Positions 42,813 to 52,062 are shown, counted from the stretch's first letter. The stretch: 64,000 nucleotides of DNA from Dialister micraerophilus DSM 19965 (GCF_000194985.1 NZ_GL878519.1:818800-882799), one strand, 5' to 3'. Numbers and translations: made by a program. Notes: generated by a model not told the origin, from the letters alone.

Positions 42813-45229
42813 TGAAAATATATGAAATAACCGGCATGCACTGCAGTGTATGTAAAAATCGTATAGAGAAAAGTGTAAAAGAAATAAAAGGAACTCAAAA
42901 CGTATCCGTAAACATCATGACAAACACAATGCAACTTGACGGAAATTACAACGAAAAAGAAGTATTTGAAGTCGTGAAAAATTTAGGATACGGAATAAAA
43001 GACAAAAAAGAAAATACAACCGGCGAAAAAAGTACGATGAAAAACCATCGTACTTTAATTTCTATAATACTCCTTATAATTCTCATGATTTTCTCTATGG
43101 GAGAAATGATCGGAATACATACTCCGCTGAAAATAAATATTTCCATGCAAGTAATTTTGAGCGGCATAATACTTATATTGAATAAAAAACTTTTGAAAAG
43201 CGGTCTTAAAACGTTTTTGACGCATTCATTCAATATGGATACACTCATAACACTCGGGACGGGTATCTCATACATTTACAGCTTTATCGTGCTTTTTATG
43301 AACTTAGGAAATATAACGCATGATATACTTCACATGATTTACTTCGAATCGGCTGCGATGATAATTACTTTTGTCGGACTTGGGAAAATGCTCGAAGAAC
43401 GCACAAAAGGGAAAGTATCGCAAGCATTGAGCGAGCTTATGGAAATCATGCCCGCAAAAGCGAATGTTGTACGAAACGGAAAAGAAACGGAAATAAATGC
43501 CGAAGAACTGAAAATCGGAGAAATTTTCATCGTACGGACGGGTGAAAGAGTACCGGCGGACGGAATTGTCGTGGAAGGACGTGCCGTACTGGACGAATCA
43601 TCACTCACCGGAGAAAGTAGCGGAAACGTAAAAAAACTCGGCGACAAAGTACTGTGTGCAACGGTGAATACGCAAGGACACATTACATGCAAAGCGGAAA
43701 GTACGGGAGAAGATACTACACTTGCCAAAATAATAAAACTCGTAAACGAAACCGCATCGCAAAAAGCGAGTGTGGCGAAACTTGCGGATAAAATTGCGAC
43801 AATTTTCGTATTCTCGATAATAATTATTTCAGTATTGACATTCATACTTTGGTACATAATCGGTGAAAACTTTGCATTTGCATGGGAGCGTGCCATAAGC
43901 GTACTTGTCATCTCATGCCCCTGTGCATTGGGACTTGCCACACCCGTAGCGATAATGGCGGGCAGCGGAAAAGCATTGAAAAAAGGAATACTCTTCAAGA
44001 ACTCGAAAGCACTCCAAGAAGCCGGGAAATGCGACACGATAATATTAGACAAAACCGGCACCGTAACAAAAGGGAAACTCGAAGTTGGAGAAATATACGC
44101 CTATGAAACGGACGAAAAAGAACTTCTTGAAAAAATATATTCAATAGAAAAGAAAAGCATACATCCGACAGCAAAAGCGATATGCGAATACGCAAAAGTG
44201 AAAAACACTCAAACGAGAGAGGTTGAAAATTTCGAAGAAATAATCGGCAGCGGAACAAAAGGCACGATAAACGGAAAACAAATAACGACAGGAAAACTCT
44301 CATTTGTAGAAAAATACGCAAAAATACCTGAAGAAGAAAAACGGAAAGCAAATGAAAAAGCAAGAGAAAATATCGTGGTATACGTATCCGAAAACGGTAA
44401 ATACATCGGATTTGTAATACTGTCGGATGAAATAAAAGAAAACGCAAAAGAAACAATCGAGCGACTTCAAAAAGACGGCAAAGAAATAATATTGCTGAGC
44501 GGAGATAAAAAAGAAACGGTAGAAAACATTGCAAAAAAACTCGGCATAAAAAAATACGGAAGCGAACTCCTTCCGCATGAAAAAGCCGAAAAAATAAAAG
44601 AAATTTCAAAAAATCATAAAACGATAATGATCGGTGACGGTACAAACGATGCAGTTGCACTCATGAGCGCACACGTAGGTATAGCAATAGGAAAAGGCAC
44701 CGATGTGGCGATAGAATCTGCAGACATAGTTCTGATGAAAGAAAATCTCGAAAGCATTTGTGAAACCGTAAAAATTTCCAAAGACACACTCAAAACCATA
44801 CACGAAAATTTATTCTTCGCATTTGCCTACAATATAATACTGATACCCATAGCCGGAGGAATACTTGCACCGATCGGAATATACATAAATCCCATGTGGG
44901 CATCACTTGCAATGTCGCTCTCCGGTACGAGCGTGGTACTTAATGCACTTAGACTGTATAAATCTGAAAAAGAAACGAAAATCGAAAAACGAAAAATAAA
45001 AAGAAAAGAGGAAAATAAAATGCAAAAAACAATAAAAATCGAAGGAATGATGTGCTCGCACTGTGAAAATACAATAAAAAAAGCACTCGAAAATTTGGAC
45101 GGAGTGGAAAACGCAAACGTAAATCATGAAAGCGGAACCGCAACTGTAAAACTCACAAAAGAAATCCCGGACGAAACACTTAAAACGACAATAGAAAACA
45201 AAGATTACAAAGTAATTGAGATAAAATAA
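42809..45229 (+). CDS. copA: Copper-translocating P1B ATPase with N- and C-terminal HMA domains
   Basis: An 806-residue Cu(I) exporter (start 42809 or the adjacent ATG 42812). N-terminal HMA with GMHCSVC (C12, C15), eight membrane spans, transport motif SCPCALG (CPC near 370), phosphorylation site DKTGTVTKG (Asp near 414), and GDGTNDAVAL near 610. The C-terminus is unusual: after a lysine-rich linker (KRKIKRKEENK) a second HMA domain carries GMMCSHC. That domain begins with its own ATG (45020) and ribosome binding site. Overlaps the nadE stop, so copper export is linked to the upstream operon. Confidence 0.92.
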   Translation: MMKIYEITGMHCSVCKNRIEKSVKEIKGTQNVSVNIMTNTMQLDGNYNEKEVFEVVKNLGYGIKDKKENTTGEKSTMKNHRTLISIILLIILMIFSMGEMIGIHTPLKINISMQVILSGIILILNKKLLKSGLKTFLTHSFNMDTLITLGTGISYIYSFIVLFMNLGNITHDILHMIYFESAAMIITFVGLGKMLEERTKGKVSQALSELMEIMPAKANVVRNGKETEINAEELKIGEIFIVRTGERVPADGIVVEGRAVLDESSLTGESSGNVKKLGDKVLCATVNTQGHITCKAESTGEDTTLAKIIKLVNETASQKASVAKLADKIATIFVFSIIIISVLTFILWYIIGENFAFAWERAISVLVISCPCALGLATPVAIMAGSGKALKKGILFKNSKALQEAGKCDTIILDKTGTVTKGKLEVGEIYAYETDEKELLEKIYSIEKKSIHPTAKAICEYAKVKNTQTREVENFEEIIGSGTKGTINGKQITTGKLSFVEKYAKIPEEEKRKANEKARENIVVYVSENGKYIGFVILSDEIKENAKETIERLQKDGKEIILLSGDKKETVENIAKKLGIKKYGSELLPHEKAEKIKEISKNHKTIMIGDGTNDAVALMSAHVGIAIGKGTDVAIESADIVLMKENLESICETVKISKDTLKTIHENLFFAFAYNIILIPIAGGILAPIGIYINPMWASLAMSLSGTSVVLNALRLYKSEKETKIEKRKIKRKEENKMQKTIKIEGMMCSHCENTIKKALENLDGVENANVNHESGTATVKLTKEIPDETLKTTIENKDYKVIEIK
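45020..45229 (+). CDS. Possible separately translated CopZ-like copper chaperone inside copA
   Basis: In frame with copA, ATG 45020 is preceded by GAGG at eight bases (45008-45011). Initiation here would give a 69-residue HMA protein starting MQKTIKIEGMMCSHCENTIK, the size and sequence type of CopZ, with both metal-binding cysteines. E. coli makes a free chaperone from copA by frameshifting; an internal start would be a different way to the same end. Whether it is used is unknown. Confidence 0.5.
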   Translation: MQKTIKIEGMMCSHCENTIKKALENLDGVENANVNHESGTATVKLTKEIPDETLKTTIENKDYKVIEIK

Positions 45230-45609
45230 ATTTAAGAAATTGCAAAAAGCGGAAAAATAAAAATAAAAAACATTCAATACATGCTTTATATAATATGTAT
45301 TAAATTAAACGGAAAGTATATATAAACAAAATGTTATAAAACTAAAAAGAGATAAAAATATGTACCGAAAGTATCGACAATCTCGAACTCTTATGTTATA
45401 TTTTAAATCGTAATTCATACATAATTCTTAAAACGTTTTAAAATTACAAGCAATAAATGATAAAGACAAATATAGATATACAGTAGATGTAATCTGCGAT
45501 AAAGTTTGCACGAAAATGAAAACTTGAATTTGTCTATGTTTTTTGTAAAAGAGAATATTGTATATCGAATTCATCTTTTGCAGAGTATAACAAAAACTTG
45601 GAGGATAAC
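45230..45609. other. Intergenic region before the YadA-like gene
   Basis: About 380 A+T-rich bases. A perfect palindrome TTAAAACGTTTTAA (45428-45441) may be an operator. No terminator hairpin is evident after copA and no promoter is clear-cut. Confidence 0.4.
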
Positions 45610-46806
45610 ATGAGAAAAATTATATTGACCGGAGCTGTATTGGCAATGTTGACAAGCGCCGCTCCTATGGTACATGCACAGATTGATCCGGATGTACAGA
45701 CGGCATTGGATAACAAAGTAAATAAACAAGAGTACACTGCTAAAATACAAGAATTGGAAGGTAAGGCAAATGGTCTTGACGGTAAAATTGATAATGTTGG
45801 AAAATCATTTAATCAGTATAAGGACCAAAATGAAGAAAATTTAAAGAAAAAACTTGATGCAGATAAGTTGCAAGACGAATTGACTAAACAAAAAGTTGAA
45901 ATCAATAATGATGTACAAGGTAAAATTGATCAAGCAAAAAATGATTTGAAAGGTGACATCAATCAAGCAAAAACTGAATTGGAAAGCAAAATCACTGAAA
46001 ACAAAAAACTCATACAAGGAGATGACGGAAACGGCGGATTGAAAGGTGATATTAAAAAACTTCAAGATGCTGTAGGAGATAATAATAGCGGATTACAAAA
46101 GGAAGTTAATACAATAAAAGCAACGGCTGAAGCACAAAGAAATGTTCTTACAGAGCTTAATAAAGTTGTCGGTAAAGATGAAAACGAAGGACTTCGAAAA
46201 GCCGTGAAAGAAAATGCAAATAATATTACTCAAGCGGATAATAAAGCGGAATCTGCAAAAGCTGAGTCGGCGGCAGCCAGTCGATTGGCGTTGGAAGTAA
46301 AAGGCAAAGCGGAAACGGCAGATCAAAAAGCTACACAAGCATTGACAGACGTTGCCGAATTGAAAGCGAAGGGAAATGATATGGCAAAAGACATCGCTGA
46401 GCTTGGTGGACGTATTGATGTGACCGGTGCAATGTCCGCAGCACTTGCAGGACTCAAACCCTTGCAATACGACCCTATGGCACCCACACAAGTAATGGGA
46501 TCTGCATCCACATACGAAGGTCAGCAGGCATACGCACTCGGCTTGGCACACTTCACATCGGAAGACCTTATGGTGCATGGCGGAGTATCATTCACAAACT
46601 CACACAAGTACATGGCAAATGTCGGAGTAACATACAAATTCGGACACTCTGCAGAAAAGAGCATGATACCGATGCGCTATCAGGCAGGACCTATTTCCTC
46701 AATCTACGTAATGCAGAAAGAAAACGAAATGATGAGAGAAAAAATGGCGCAGCAAGAAGAAAGAATTGCACAACTCGAAGAAATGATTATGAACATGAAA
46801 AAATAA
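45610..46806 (+). CDS. YadA-like trimeric autotransporter-type surface protein
   Basis: A 398-residue protein: signal peptide (to VHA, residue about 22), a long coiled-coil stalk (about 25-265, with helical stretches such as KGDINQAKTELESKITENKK), a YadA-type membrane anchor (about 270-348: GAMSAALAGLKPLQYDPM, TYEGQQAYALGLAHF, NVGVTYKFG), then an extra tail of about 50 residues ending in a second coiled coil (MREKMAQQEERIAQLEEMI). Classical YadA proteins end at the last barrel strand, so the tail is notable. No YadA head repeats. GGAGG lies five bases before ATG 45610. Monocistronic. Confidence 0.82.
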   Translation: MRKIILTGAVLAMLTSAAPMVHAQIDPDVQTALDNKVNKQEYTAKIQELEGKANGLDGKIDNVGKSFNQYKDQNEENLKKKLDADKLQDELTKQKVEINNDVQGKIDQAKNDLKGDINQAKTELESKITENKKLIQGDDGNGGLKGDIKKLQDAVGDNNSGLQKEVNTIKATAEAQRNVLTELNKVVGKDENEGLRKAVKENANNITQADNKAESAKAESAAASRLALEVKGKAETADQKATQALTDVAELKAKGNDMAKDIAELGGRIDVTGAMSAALAGLKPLQYDPMAPTQVMGSASTYEGQQAYALGLAHFTSEDLMVHGGVSFTNSHKYMANVGVTYKFGHSAEKSMIPMRYQAGPISSIYVMQKENEMMREKMAQQEERIAQLEEMIMNMKK

Positions 46807-46814
46807 ATATTTCA

Positions 46815-46846
46815 AAAAAAGTCGACCCGCAAAGTCGGCTTTTTTC
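46815..46846 (+). terminator. Terminator of the YadA-like gene
   Basis: AAAAGTCGAC-CCGCAAA-GTCGGCTTTT hairpin and T run. Confidence 0.88.
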
Positions 46847-46952
46847 TGTGGTATCTCACATGTTTTTATTAAAATAAAATTCATAGTTGATACTTGTTAT
46901 CAATACGATTATTATAATAGTGAAACGGAATTTGAAATGAAAGAGGGAAAAT

Positions 46953-48284
46953 ATGAAAATAAGTAAAGAATTTTTGGAAAAAAGCAGAAAAAATTTCTCC
47001 TCCGACAGAGGAAATCTTATCGCACAGAGAGCGTCTGTAAATAACGGTATTATGAAAGCCGCTTTCAATCGTTTCGAAGACGATACGAACAGACATACTT
47101 TCAATATAGAACTTAAAGAAAAAGACATCAGAAATCAAAAGAGATCCGGAAGATGCTGGATGTTTGCAGCTCTCAACGTAATGGAATACGAACTTTGCAA
47201 AAAATACAATTTGAAAAGCTTTGAACTCTCAAAAAGTTACACACTTTTTTATGACAAACTCGAAAGATGCAATTATTTCCTTGAATCCGTAATCAAAACC
47301 GTAGAAGAAGATTTGGACGGAAGACTTGTAGCGCATATATTGACCGATCCGATGGGAGACGGCGGACAATGGGACATGATTAAAAATATTATCAACAAGT
47401 ACGGACTCGTACCTGCATATGCCATGCCGGAAAGTGAAAACTCCTCCTGTACATCCGCATTGAACGACTATCTGACAAAAGTTTTGAGAATGTATGCAAG
47501 AGATTTGAGAAACTCTTATGAAAAGGATAAGGATTTGAAGAAACTCGACAAAAAAGTCGAAGAATTTATGACGAATATTTACAATATTCTTTCCGTTTCA
47601 CTCGGTACACCGCCGACAGTTATAGATTTCGAAGCAAGAGATGAAAAGAAAAAATTCATTTCATACAAAAATATCACACCTCAAGAGTTCGTGAAAAAAC
47701 ATATCGGACTCAATCTTGATGATTATATTTCATTAATCAATGCACCGACAAAAGACAAACCGTACTACAAGTCATACACTGTGGACTTTTTGGGAAATGT
47801 TACCGAATTGGACCATGTAAAATATGTTAATGTGCCGATTGACGTAATGAAAAAAGCGGTAATCGACCAATTGAAAGACGGTCATCCCGTATGGTTCGGC
47901 TGCGATGTAATACAATTTTTCGATAGAGCCGGATCAAGACTCGACTTGGAAAGCGTAAAAATATTTGATTTGTTCAACGTAAAATATGATTTATCCAAAG
48001 CCGAAAGACTCGACTACAAAGAATCACTCATGACACACGCAATGGTATTCGTAGGTGCAGATGTAGACGAAAAAACCGGAAAAGTAAACAGATTTAAAGT
48101 AGAAAACTCATGGGGAAAAGACTCCGGCAGCAGAGGCTACTTGGTAATGAGCGATGCATGGTTCGATGAATACATGTATCAGGCACTTATCAACAAAAAA
48201 TATCTCTCTAAAGAAGTAGTGGAAGCATACGAAAAAGAACCCATACATCTGAAACCCTGGGATCCGATGGGTTCACTCGCATAA
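46953..48284 (+). CDS. pepC: Aminopeptidase C (bleomycin hydrolase family, C1B)
   Basis: A 443-residue cytoplasmic cysteine aminopeptidase. Active site: Cys68 in NQKRSGRCWMFAALN, His in LMTHAMVFVGAD (near 364) and Asn in VENSWGKDSGSRGY (near 384). It forms hexamers and trims peptides from the N-terminus. GAGGG precedes the ATG. It has a promoter region after the YadA terminator and its own terminator. No signal peptide. Confidence 0.95.
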   Translation: MKISKEFLEKSRKNFSSDRGNLIAQRASVNNGIMKAAFNRFEDDTNRHTFNIELKEKDIRNQKRSGRCWMFAALNVMEYELCKKYNLKSFELSKSYTLFYDKLERCNYFLESVIKTVEEDLDGRLVAHILTDPMGDGGQWDMIKNIINKYGLVPAYAMPESENSSCTSALNDYLTKVLRMYARDLRNSYEKDKDLKKLDKKVEEFMTNIYNILSVSLGTPPTVIDFEARDEKKKFISYKNITPQEFVKKHIGLNLDDYISLINAPTKDKPYYKSYTVDFLGNVTELDHVKYVNVPIDVMKKAVIDQLKDGHPVWFGCDVIQFFDRAGSRLDLESVKIFDLFNVKYDLSKAERLDYKESLMTHAMVFVGADVDEKTGKVNRFKVENSWGKDSGSRGYLVMSDAWFDEYMYQALINKKYLSKEVVEAYEKEPIHLKPWDPMGSLA

Positions 48285-48303
48285 AATATTAAAAACAAAT
48301 ACA

Positions 48304-48333
48304 AAAGCCGACTCTATGAATGTCGGCTTTTTT
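48304..48333 (+). terminator. Terminator of pepC
   Basis: AAAGCCGAC/GTCGGCTTT stem and T tract. Confidence 0.92.
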
Positions 48334-48356
48334 CGTGCAATTTTGTGTATTCCCCA

Positions 48357-48365
48357 TGATATAAT
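48357..48365 (+). promoter_or_regulatory. Extended -10 promoter of rlmD
   Basis: TGATATAAT about 31 bases upstream of the start codon. Confidence 0.65.
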
Positions 48366-48395
48366 GTTAAATATAAAATTAAAGGAGTGTTTTGT

Positions 48396-50342
48396 GTGGA
48401 AAACGTGAAATTACATGAAATTTATGAAGTTTTTGTACGTGATTTGGGAGTGCATGGAGAAGGAATAGGAAACGTGAACGGATTTACGGTATTCGTAAAA
48501 GGTGCATTGCCCGATGAAATTGTAAAAGCTGAAATTACGCTTGTGAAAAAAACTTATGCACTCGGCAAATTGATTTCGATTGTAAAAAAATCTCCCGATC
48601 GTATCAAATCGCACTGCATACCGGACGTGACTTGCGGAGCGTGTCAAATACCCGAATTGTCGTATGAAGGACAATTGAAATTTAAATTTAATCGTGTAAA
48701 ATCGGTTATTTCACGTATCGGAAAACAAGACGAAAATAAAGTGCTGCCGGTAGTGTCGGCAACGCATATCGTAGGATATCGCAATAAAATGTCCATACCG
48801 ATAGGAACTCAAAACGGAAAAGCGGTATCGGGTTACTACAAAAGCGGAACACATGAAATAATTCCTTCCACCGACTGCATGATACAGAATGAAACAAACA
48901 ATAAACTTGCAAAATTTGCACAAGACTTCATAAATAAAAACAAAATTACCGTATATAACGAAAAAACGCACAAAGGCAGCGTGCGACACATCGTGGGACG
49001 CATAGGCGACGACGGAAAACTTATGGCGGTAATCGTGACTTCCACAAATGAACTTCCTTGCAAAGAAAAATGGATAGAAGAAATGAGAAAGAGCGTTCCT
49101 GAAGTTATTTCCATTTACCATAACGTACAAGATAAAAAAACGAATGTCATATTAGGAAATAAAATGGAACACATATGGGGAGAAAAAACACTTAAAGCGT
49201 CCATCGGAAAACTGACATTTGAAATCTCACCGTACTCATTCTTTCAAGTAAATAAAGAACAAGTCGAAAAACTCTACGAAAAAGCACTCGACTTTGCAAA
49301 CCTTTCCGGAGATGAAACGGTAATAGACGCATACTGCGGAACGGGAACCATTTCATTGTACTTGGCACAAAAAGCAAAACACGTAATAGGAATAGAAATA
49401 ATAAAAGACGCAATAGAAAATGCAAAAGAAAATGCGAAAAGAAACAAAATAAAAAACGTAGAATTTCACGCGGCAGACGTAGCGAAATACCTGCCCGAAC
49501 TGGCAAAAAAAGGTATAAAAGCGGAAGTCGTGGTATTGGACCCCGTACGTGCCGGCTGTGACGAAAAAGTAATAGAAGCAATCGGGAAAATAAATCCTGA
49601 ACGAATAGTATACGTATCCTGCAACGTGGCAACACAAGCAAGAGACATAGAAAGACTGTCCAAAAAAGGTTACAAATTAATAAAAATACAACCGATAGAC
49701 ATGTTCCCCCAAACCACCCACGTAGAGACGGTAGCACTTTTGTACAAACTCGATGTCGATAAGCACATAAGTGTTGAAATTGAGCTGGATGAGCTTGATA
49801 TGAATAATAAATATGAAAGCGTAAGAAAATTTTTATTATATCCAGATAATATTGATGACTTTTGGGAAAGTAATGATTTAATTTGGATTGATTGGAGAGA
49901 AGAAGACGAATCTGTAATCAATTACTTTAATAATGAAATAGGAAATCTTATAGAAGTAGATTTTATAAATAATAATAAAAAATATGGTGATGATATAAAA
50001 TTAAAATACAGAGCTAAAGAAACAGTTATTCCTTATATGGATAATATGGATAGGGATACAACTATAAAGTATTTCAATGAAATCATAAAGGAAGATTTTG
50101 AAATAAGATGGTTTGTTGAAAGTCTTGGTGATGATACTTTAGCCTTTTGCATTTTACCGAATAATTTATGGAGTAGTTTAGAAAATGAGTTTAGTAAAGA
50201 GGTTGTAGATTATTATTTTATGACAATTAGTTTGGAATCCGTAATGTTTGATTTAAATATTGATTCTGTTTTTGATTTGATTTCGCTTAGAAAAGATAAT
50301 AATAAAGTACCTTTTGTAGAATTACTAAAAAAGCTAAAGTAG
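48396..50342 (+). CDS. rlmD: RlmD-type 23S rRNA uracil-C5 methyltransferase fused in frame to mobile-element sequence
   Basis: Residues 1-449 are a complete RlmD-type enzyme: TRAM domain (about 5-62), iron-sulfur cysteines (CIPDVTCGACQIPE), SAM site VIDAYCGTGTISLY and catalytic Cys409 in VSCNVATQARD. The native end, HVETVALL, is at residues 442-449. It then runs on into YKLDVDKHISVEIELDELD (450-468), a tail I recognise from RumA-type proteins interrupted by integrated elements in Firmicutes, and then 180 residues starting MNNKYESVRKFLLYP that resemble no methyltransferase and look like an immunity-type protein. GTG 48396 lies eight bases after AAGGAG. The last part could also be translated from ATG 49800. 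Confidence 0.85.
   Translation: MENVKLHEIYEVFVRDLGVHGEGIGNVNGFTVFVKGALPDEIVKAEITLVKKTYALGKLISIVKKSPDRIKSHCIPDVTCGACQIPELSYEGQLKFKFNRVKSVISRIGKQDENKVLPVVSATHIVGYRNKMSIPIGTQNGKAVSGYYKSGTHEIIPSTDCMIQNETNNKLAKFAQDFINKNKITVYNEKTHKGSVRHIVGRIGDDGKLMAVIVTSTNELPCKEKWIEEMRKSVPEVISIYHNVQDKKTNVILGNKMEHIWGEKTLKASIGKLTFEISPYSFFQVNKEQVEKLYEKALDFANLSGDETVIDAYCGTGTISLYLAQKAKHVIGIEIIKDAIENAKENAKRNKIKNVEFHAADVAKYLPELAKKGIKAEVVVLDPVRAGCDEKVIEAIGKINPERIVYVSCNVATQARDIERLSKKGYKLIKIQPIDMFPQTTHVETVALLYKLDVDKHISVEIELDELDMNNKYESVRKFLLYPDNIDDFWESNDLIWIDWREEDESVINYFNNEIGNLIEVDFINNNKKYGDDIKLKYRAKETVIPYMDNMDRDTTIKYFNEIIKEDFEIRWFVESLGDDTLAFCILPNNLWSSLENEFSKEVVDYYFMTISLESVMFDLNIDSVFDLISLRKDNNKVPFVELLKKLK
49719..49742 (+). 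repeat. Attachment-site-like copy 1 in rlmD
   Basis: CACGTAGAGACGGTAGCACT, codons for HVETVAL, at the point where RlmD sequence changes to element-encoded sequence. Compare copies at 55819, 58554 and 63929. Confidence 0.7.
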
Positions 50343-50377
50343 ATAAATAAAAATTAGAATTTGTGGAGGTGTTAGCT

Positions 50378-50707
50378 ATGGGGCTATTTGAAAAATTAAA
50401 AAAGAATAAAAATGCTAAAATTGTAGAGCAGAAATTCCCTTTTTATGATGAGCCAAATACAGCAGCTATTGTATGTAGTCATGTAATAAATAGAGAAGAA
50501 CCAATTTTATTTGTATCACATGATGAAGATGATGGTATGTGGCAATTCTTATGCGGAAAAACACACGAAGCAGAGGACGCTAAATTAGTTTCTTTACAGT
50601 CTGTATTTGAGTTAGATAATTCGATAGGAACTTTGGTAGAAATGCCTTGTGGATATTGTGCAACAAGAGAAAATCAAGAAGCTAAATGGATAATCAGAGA
50701 ACTTTAA
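50378..50707 (+). CDS. DUF2185/Imm33-like protein
   Basis: A 109-residue protein with VCSHVINREEPILFVSHDEDD, MWQFLCGKTHEAEDAKLVSL and a late LVEMPCGYCATREN. The pattern (a polar 'WQFLCG..HE..DAK' core and an 'E..W' end) is what I associate with DUF2185/Imm33-type immunity proteins; I hold the assignment as tentative. ATG 50378 is preceded by GGAGG at eight bases. It follows the rlmD fusion by 35 bases and is the first of a row of small immunity-type genes. Confidence 0.6.
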   Translation: MGLFEKLKKNKNAKIVEQKFPFYDEPNTAAIVCSHVINREEPILFVSHDEDDGMWQFLCGKTHEAEDAKLVSLQSVFELDNSIGTLVEMPCGYCATRENQEAKWIIREL

Positions 50708-50729
50708 ATCCCAGTTTATCGGGGGAGAT

Positions 50730-50795
50730 AGCAAAGGCAGGCGGGATGTCAACGGCGCACATTTGTGCGCCGTTGACATCCCGCCTGCCTTTGCT
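50730..50795. repeat. 32-bp perfect inverted repeat, G+C-rich
   Basis: Arms 50730-50761 and 50764-50795 are perfectly complementary with only TT between them; the arms begin AGCAAAGGCAGGCGGGATGT. The G+C content is far above the surroundings. As RNA it would form a very long hairpin, as DNA a cruciform. No T tract follows. Confidence 0.95.
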
Positions 50796-50807
50796 GATGG
50801 ACAATCA

Positions 50808-50838
50808 AAGCGGGAAAGCCCTAAAATGGCTTCCCGCT
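50808..50838. repeat. Second G+C-rich hairpin
   Basis: AGCGGGAAAGCC and GGCTTCCCGCT pair with one bulged A around CTAAAAT. It follows the 32-bp palindrome by 12 bases and ends in TCATTTC. Together they look like the end structure or terminator of a foreign element. Confidence 0.75.
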
Positions 50839-50848
50839 CATTTCAATT

Positions 50849-51115
50849 TTGAGAAATGCTTATGAATATTTATATACAGGTCAAACACAAGGGATAGATG
50901 TAGAAATGAAATCTAATATTACAGGATTTATTACTATTCCGGATAATGAATTAAATCCAATAAATTCTCCAAACGGAAAAGTAACTTTCGTAGAATTTAT
51001 TGGAGCAACAGATTCAGAACTTATTGCTTTAAAAAACAAAGAGTTAGATGTTAAAAGTTTATATGAAAAAATTGGATCGGATATAACCAATTATAGTAGA
51101 AAATCGGTTATCTAA
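50849..51115 (+). pseudogene. C-terminal fragment of a suppressor-of-fused (SUFU) domain protein
   Basis: 88 codons reading, for example, GFITIPDNELNPINSPNG and VTFVEFIGATDSELIALK, the end of the bacterial SUFU domain, which occurs as an immunity module in polymorphic-toxin loci. The N-terminal half is missing and the frame begins right after the hairpin pair, without a ribosome binding site. The breakpoint coincides with the hairpins, so insertion or deletion there removed the start. Confidence 0.6.
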
Positions 51116-51153
51116 ATCCCAAGTTGTTGAACTGGAATAATGAAATGTAAAAA

Positions 51154-52062
51154 ATGATAGAAAAAGATGATACTATAATAAGAGACTTTCAAGTGGAAGA
51201 TATTTTAGATAAATTTTATGTAGCGGTGGAGGTGGAAGTTTTGAATAGCGATAGCATAGGAAAATTTTGTGGAAGCGTTCTGCTTTCAGAGGATTGTTGG
51301 GATAAGAATAAACTGATAAAAGATCTTAGAGATGAGTGGAACATTGAAATCCCAAGTGAAGATTTAACAGATGAAGCTGACGATCCAATCGTTACAGATA
51401 TCAATGGATGTCGGGTGGTTATCAGTAAATTCCCGGCTCCCGTGCCAAACGAAGAGGCGGAAATCAATGCTTCCAATAATTATATGTGGAGGGAAGCGGT
51501 AGAGGTTACCAAAAGCCATAAGGCACATATTGTCGTTGCTGTTTTAGGTGATGGAGAAGATATAAAAGAAAGAGGACTTATTTATACTGAGATTGTGTCA
51601 GCTTGCAGCATGCAGGAAAATGCCATAGGCGTATTTACAAGCGGAGTGGTCTTTGAACCAAATTATTATATCGACTCCGCTCAAATGATTAAAGAACAGG
51701 CATTGCCTATTTTTAACTGGATATGGTTCGGTCTTTATCAAACTGACAAGGGAATATCCGCATACACTTATGGAATGGACGTGTTTGGAAAGTATGAACT
51801 TGAGATAATAGATGCAGATGAAATTCCGGGGAAGCTAATGGAGTTTATATCTTCAATCGTATCATACATACTCCTTACGGATGCAGACCTACAGGATGGT
51901 GAGACCATAGGGCTTTCAAAAAAAGACAAGCATAAAATCACATTAAGCAGAGGTATTGCTCTTCCGGAGCAAGACACATTGAAAATTACCTATGAAGCGG
52001 AAACAAAAAATCTTGGTGTAGGAAATAGAGAAACAATATGGACGGATTATTTGAATTTTTAA
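51154..52062 (+). CDS. DUF4261 protein (immunity-type)
   Basis: A 302-residue cytoplasmic protein with the DUF4261 pattern: VEVEVLNSDSIGKFCGSVLLSED at the start, then MWREAVEVTKSHKAHIVVAVLGDG, and the C-terminal YTYGMDVFGKYELEII. Found beside other immunity genes in toxin-immunity arrays; the molecular role is unknown. No clear ribosome binding site. Its end overlaps the Imm17 gene by 25 bases. Confidence 0.72.
   Translation: MIEKDDTIIRDFQVEDILDKFYVAVEVEVLNSDSIGKFCGSVLLSEDCWDKNKLIKDLRDEWNIEIPSEDLTDEADDPIVTDINGCRVVISKFPAPVPNEEAEINASNNYMWREAVEVTKSHKAHIVVAVLGDGEDIKERGLIYTEIVSACSMQENAIGVFTSGVVFEPNYYIDSAQMIKEQALPIFNWIWFGLYQTDKGISAYTYGMDVFGKYELEIIDADEIPGKLMEFISSIVSYILLTDADLQDGETIGLSKKDKHKITLSRGIALPEQDTLKITYEAETKNLGVGNRETIWTDYLNF

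Noticed and set aside
48387..49135. Many long antisense frames opposite rlmD, tonB receptors and other genes
   Set aside because: They are mirror images of biased codon use (GAA/AAA rich genes give open reverse frames) and lack start signals.
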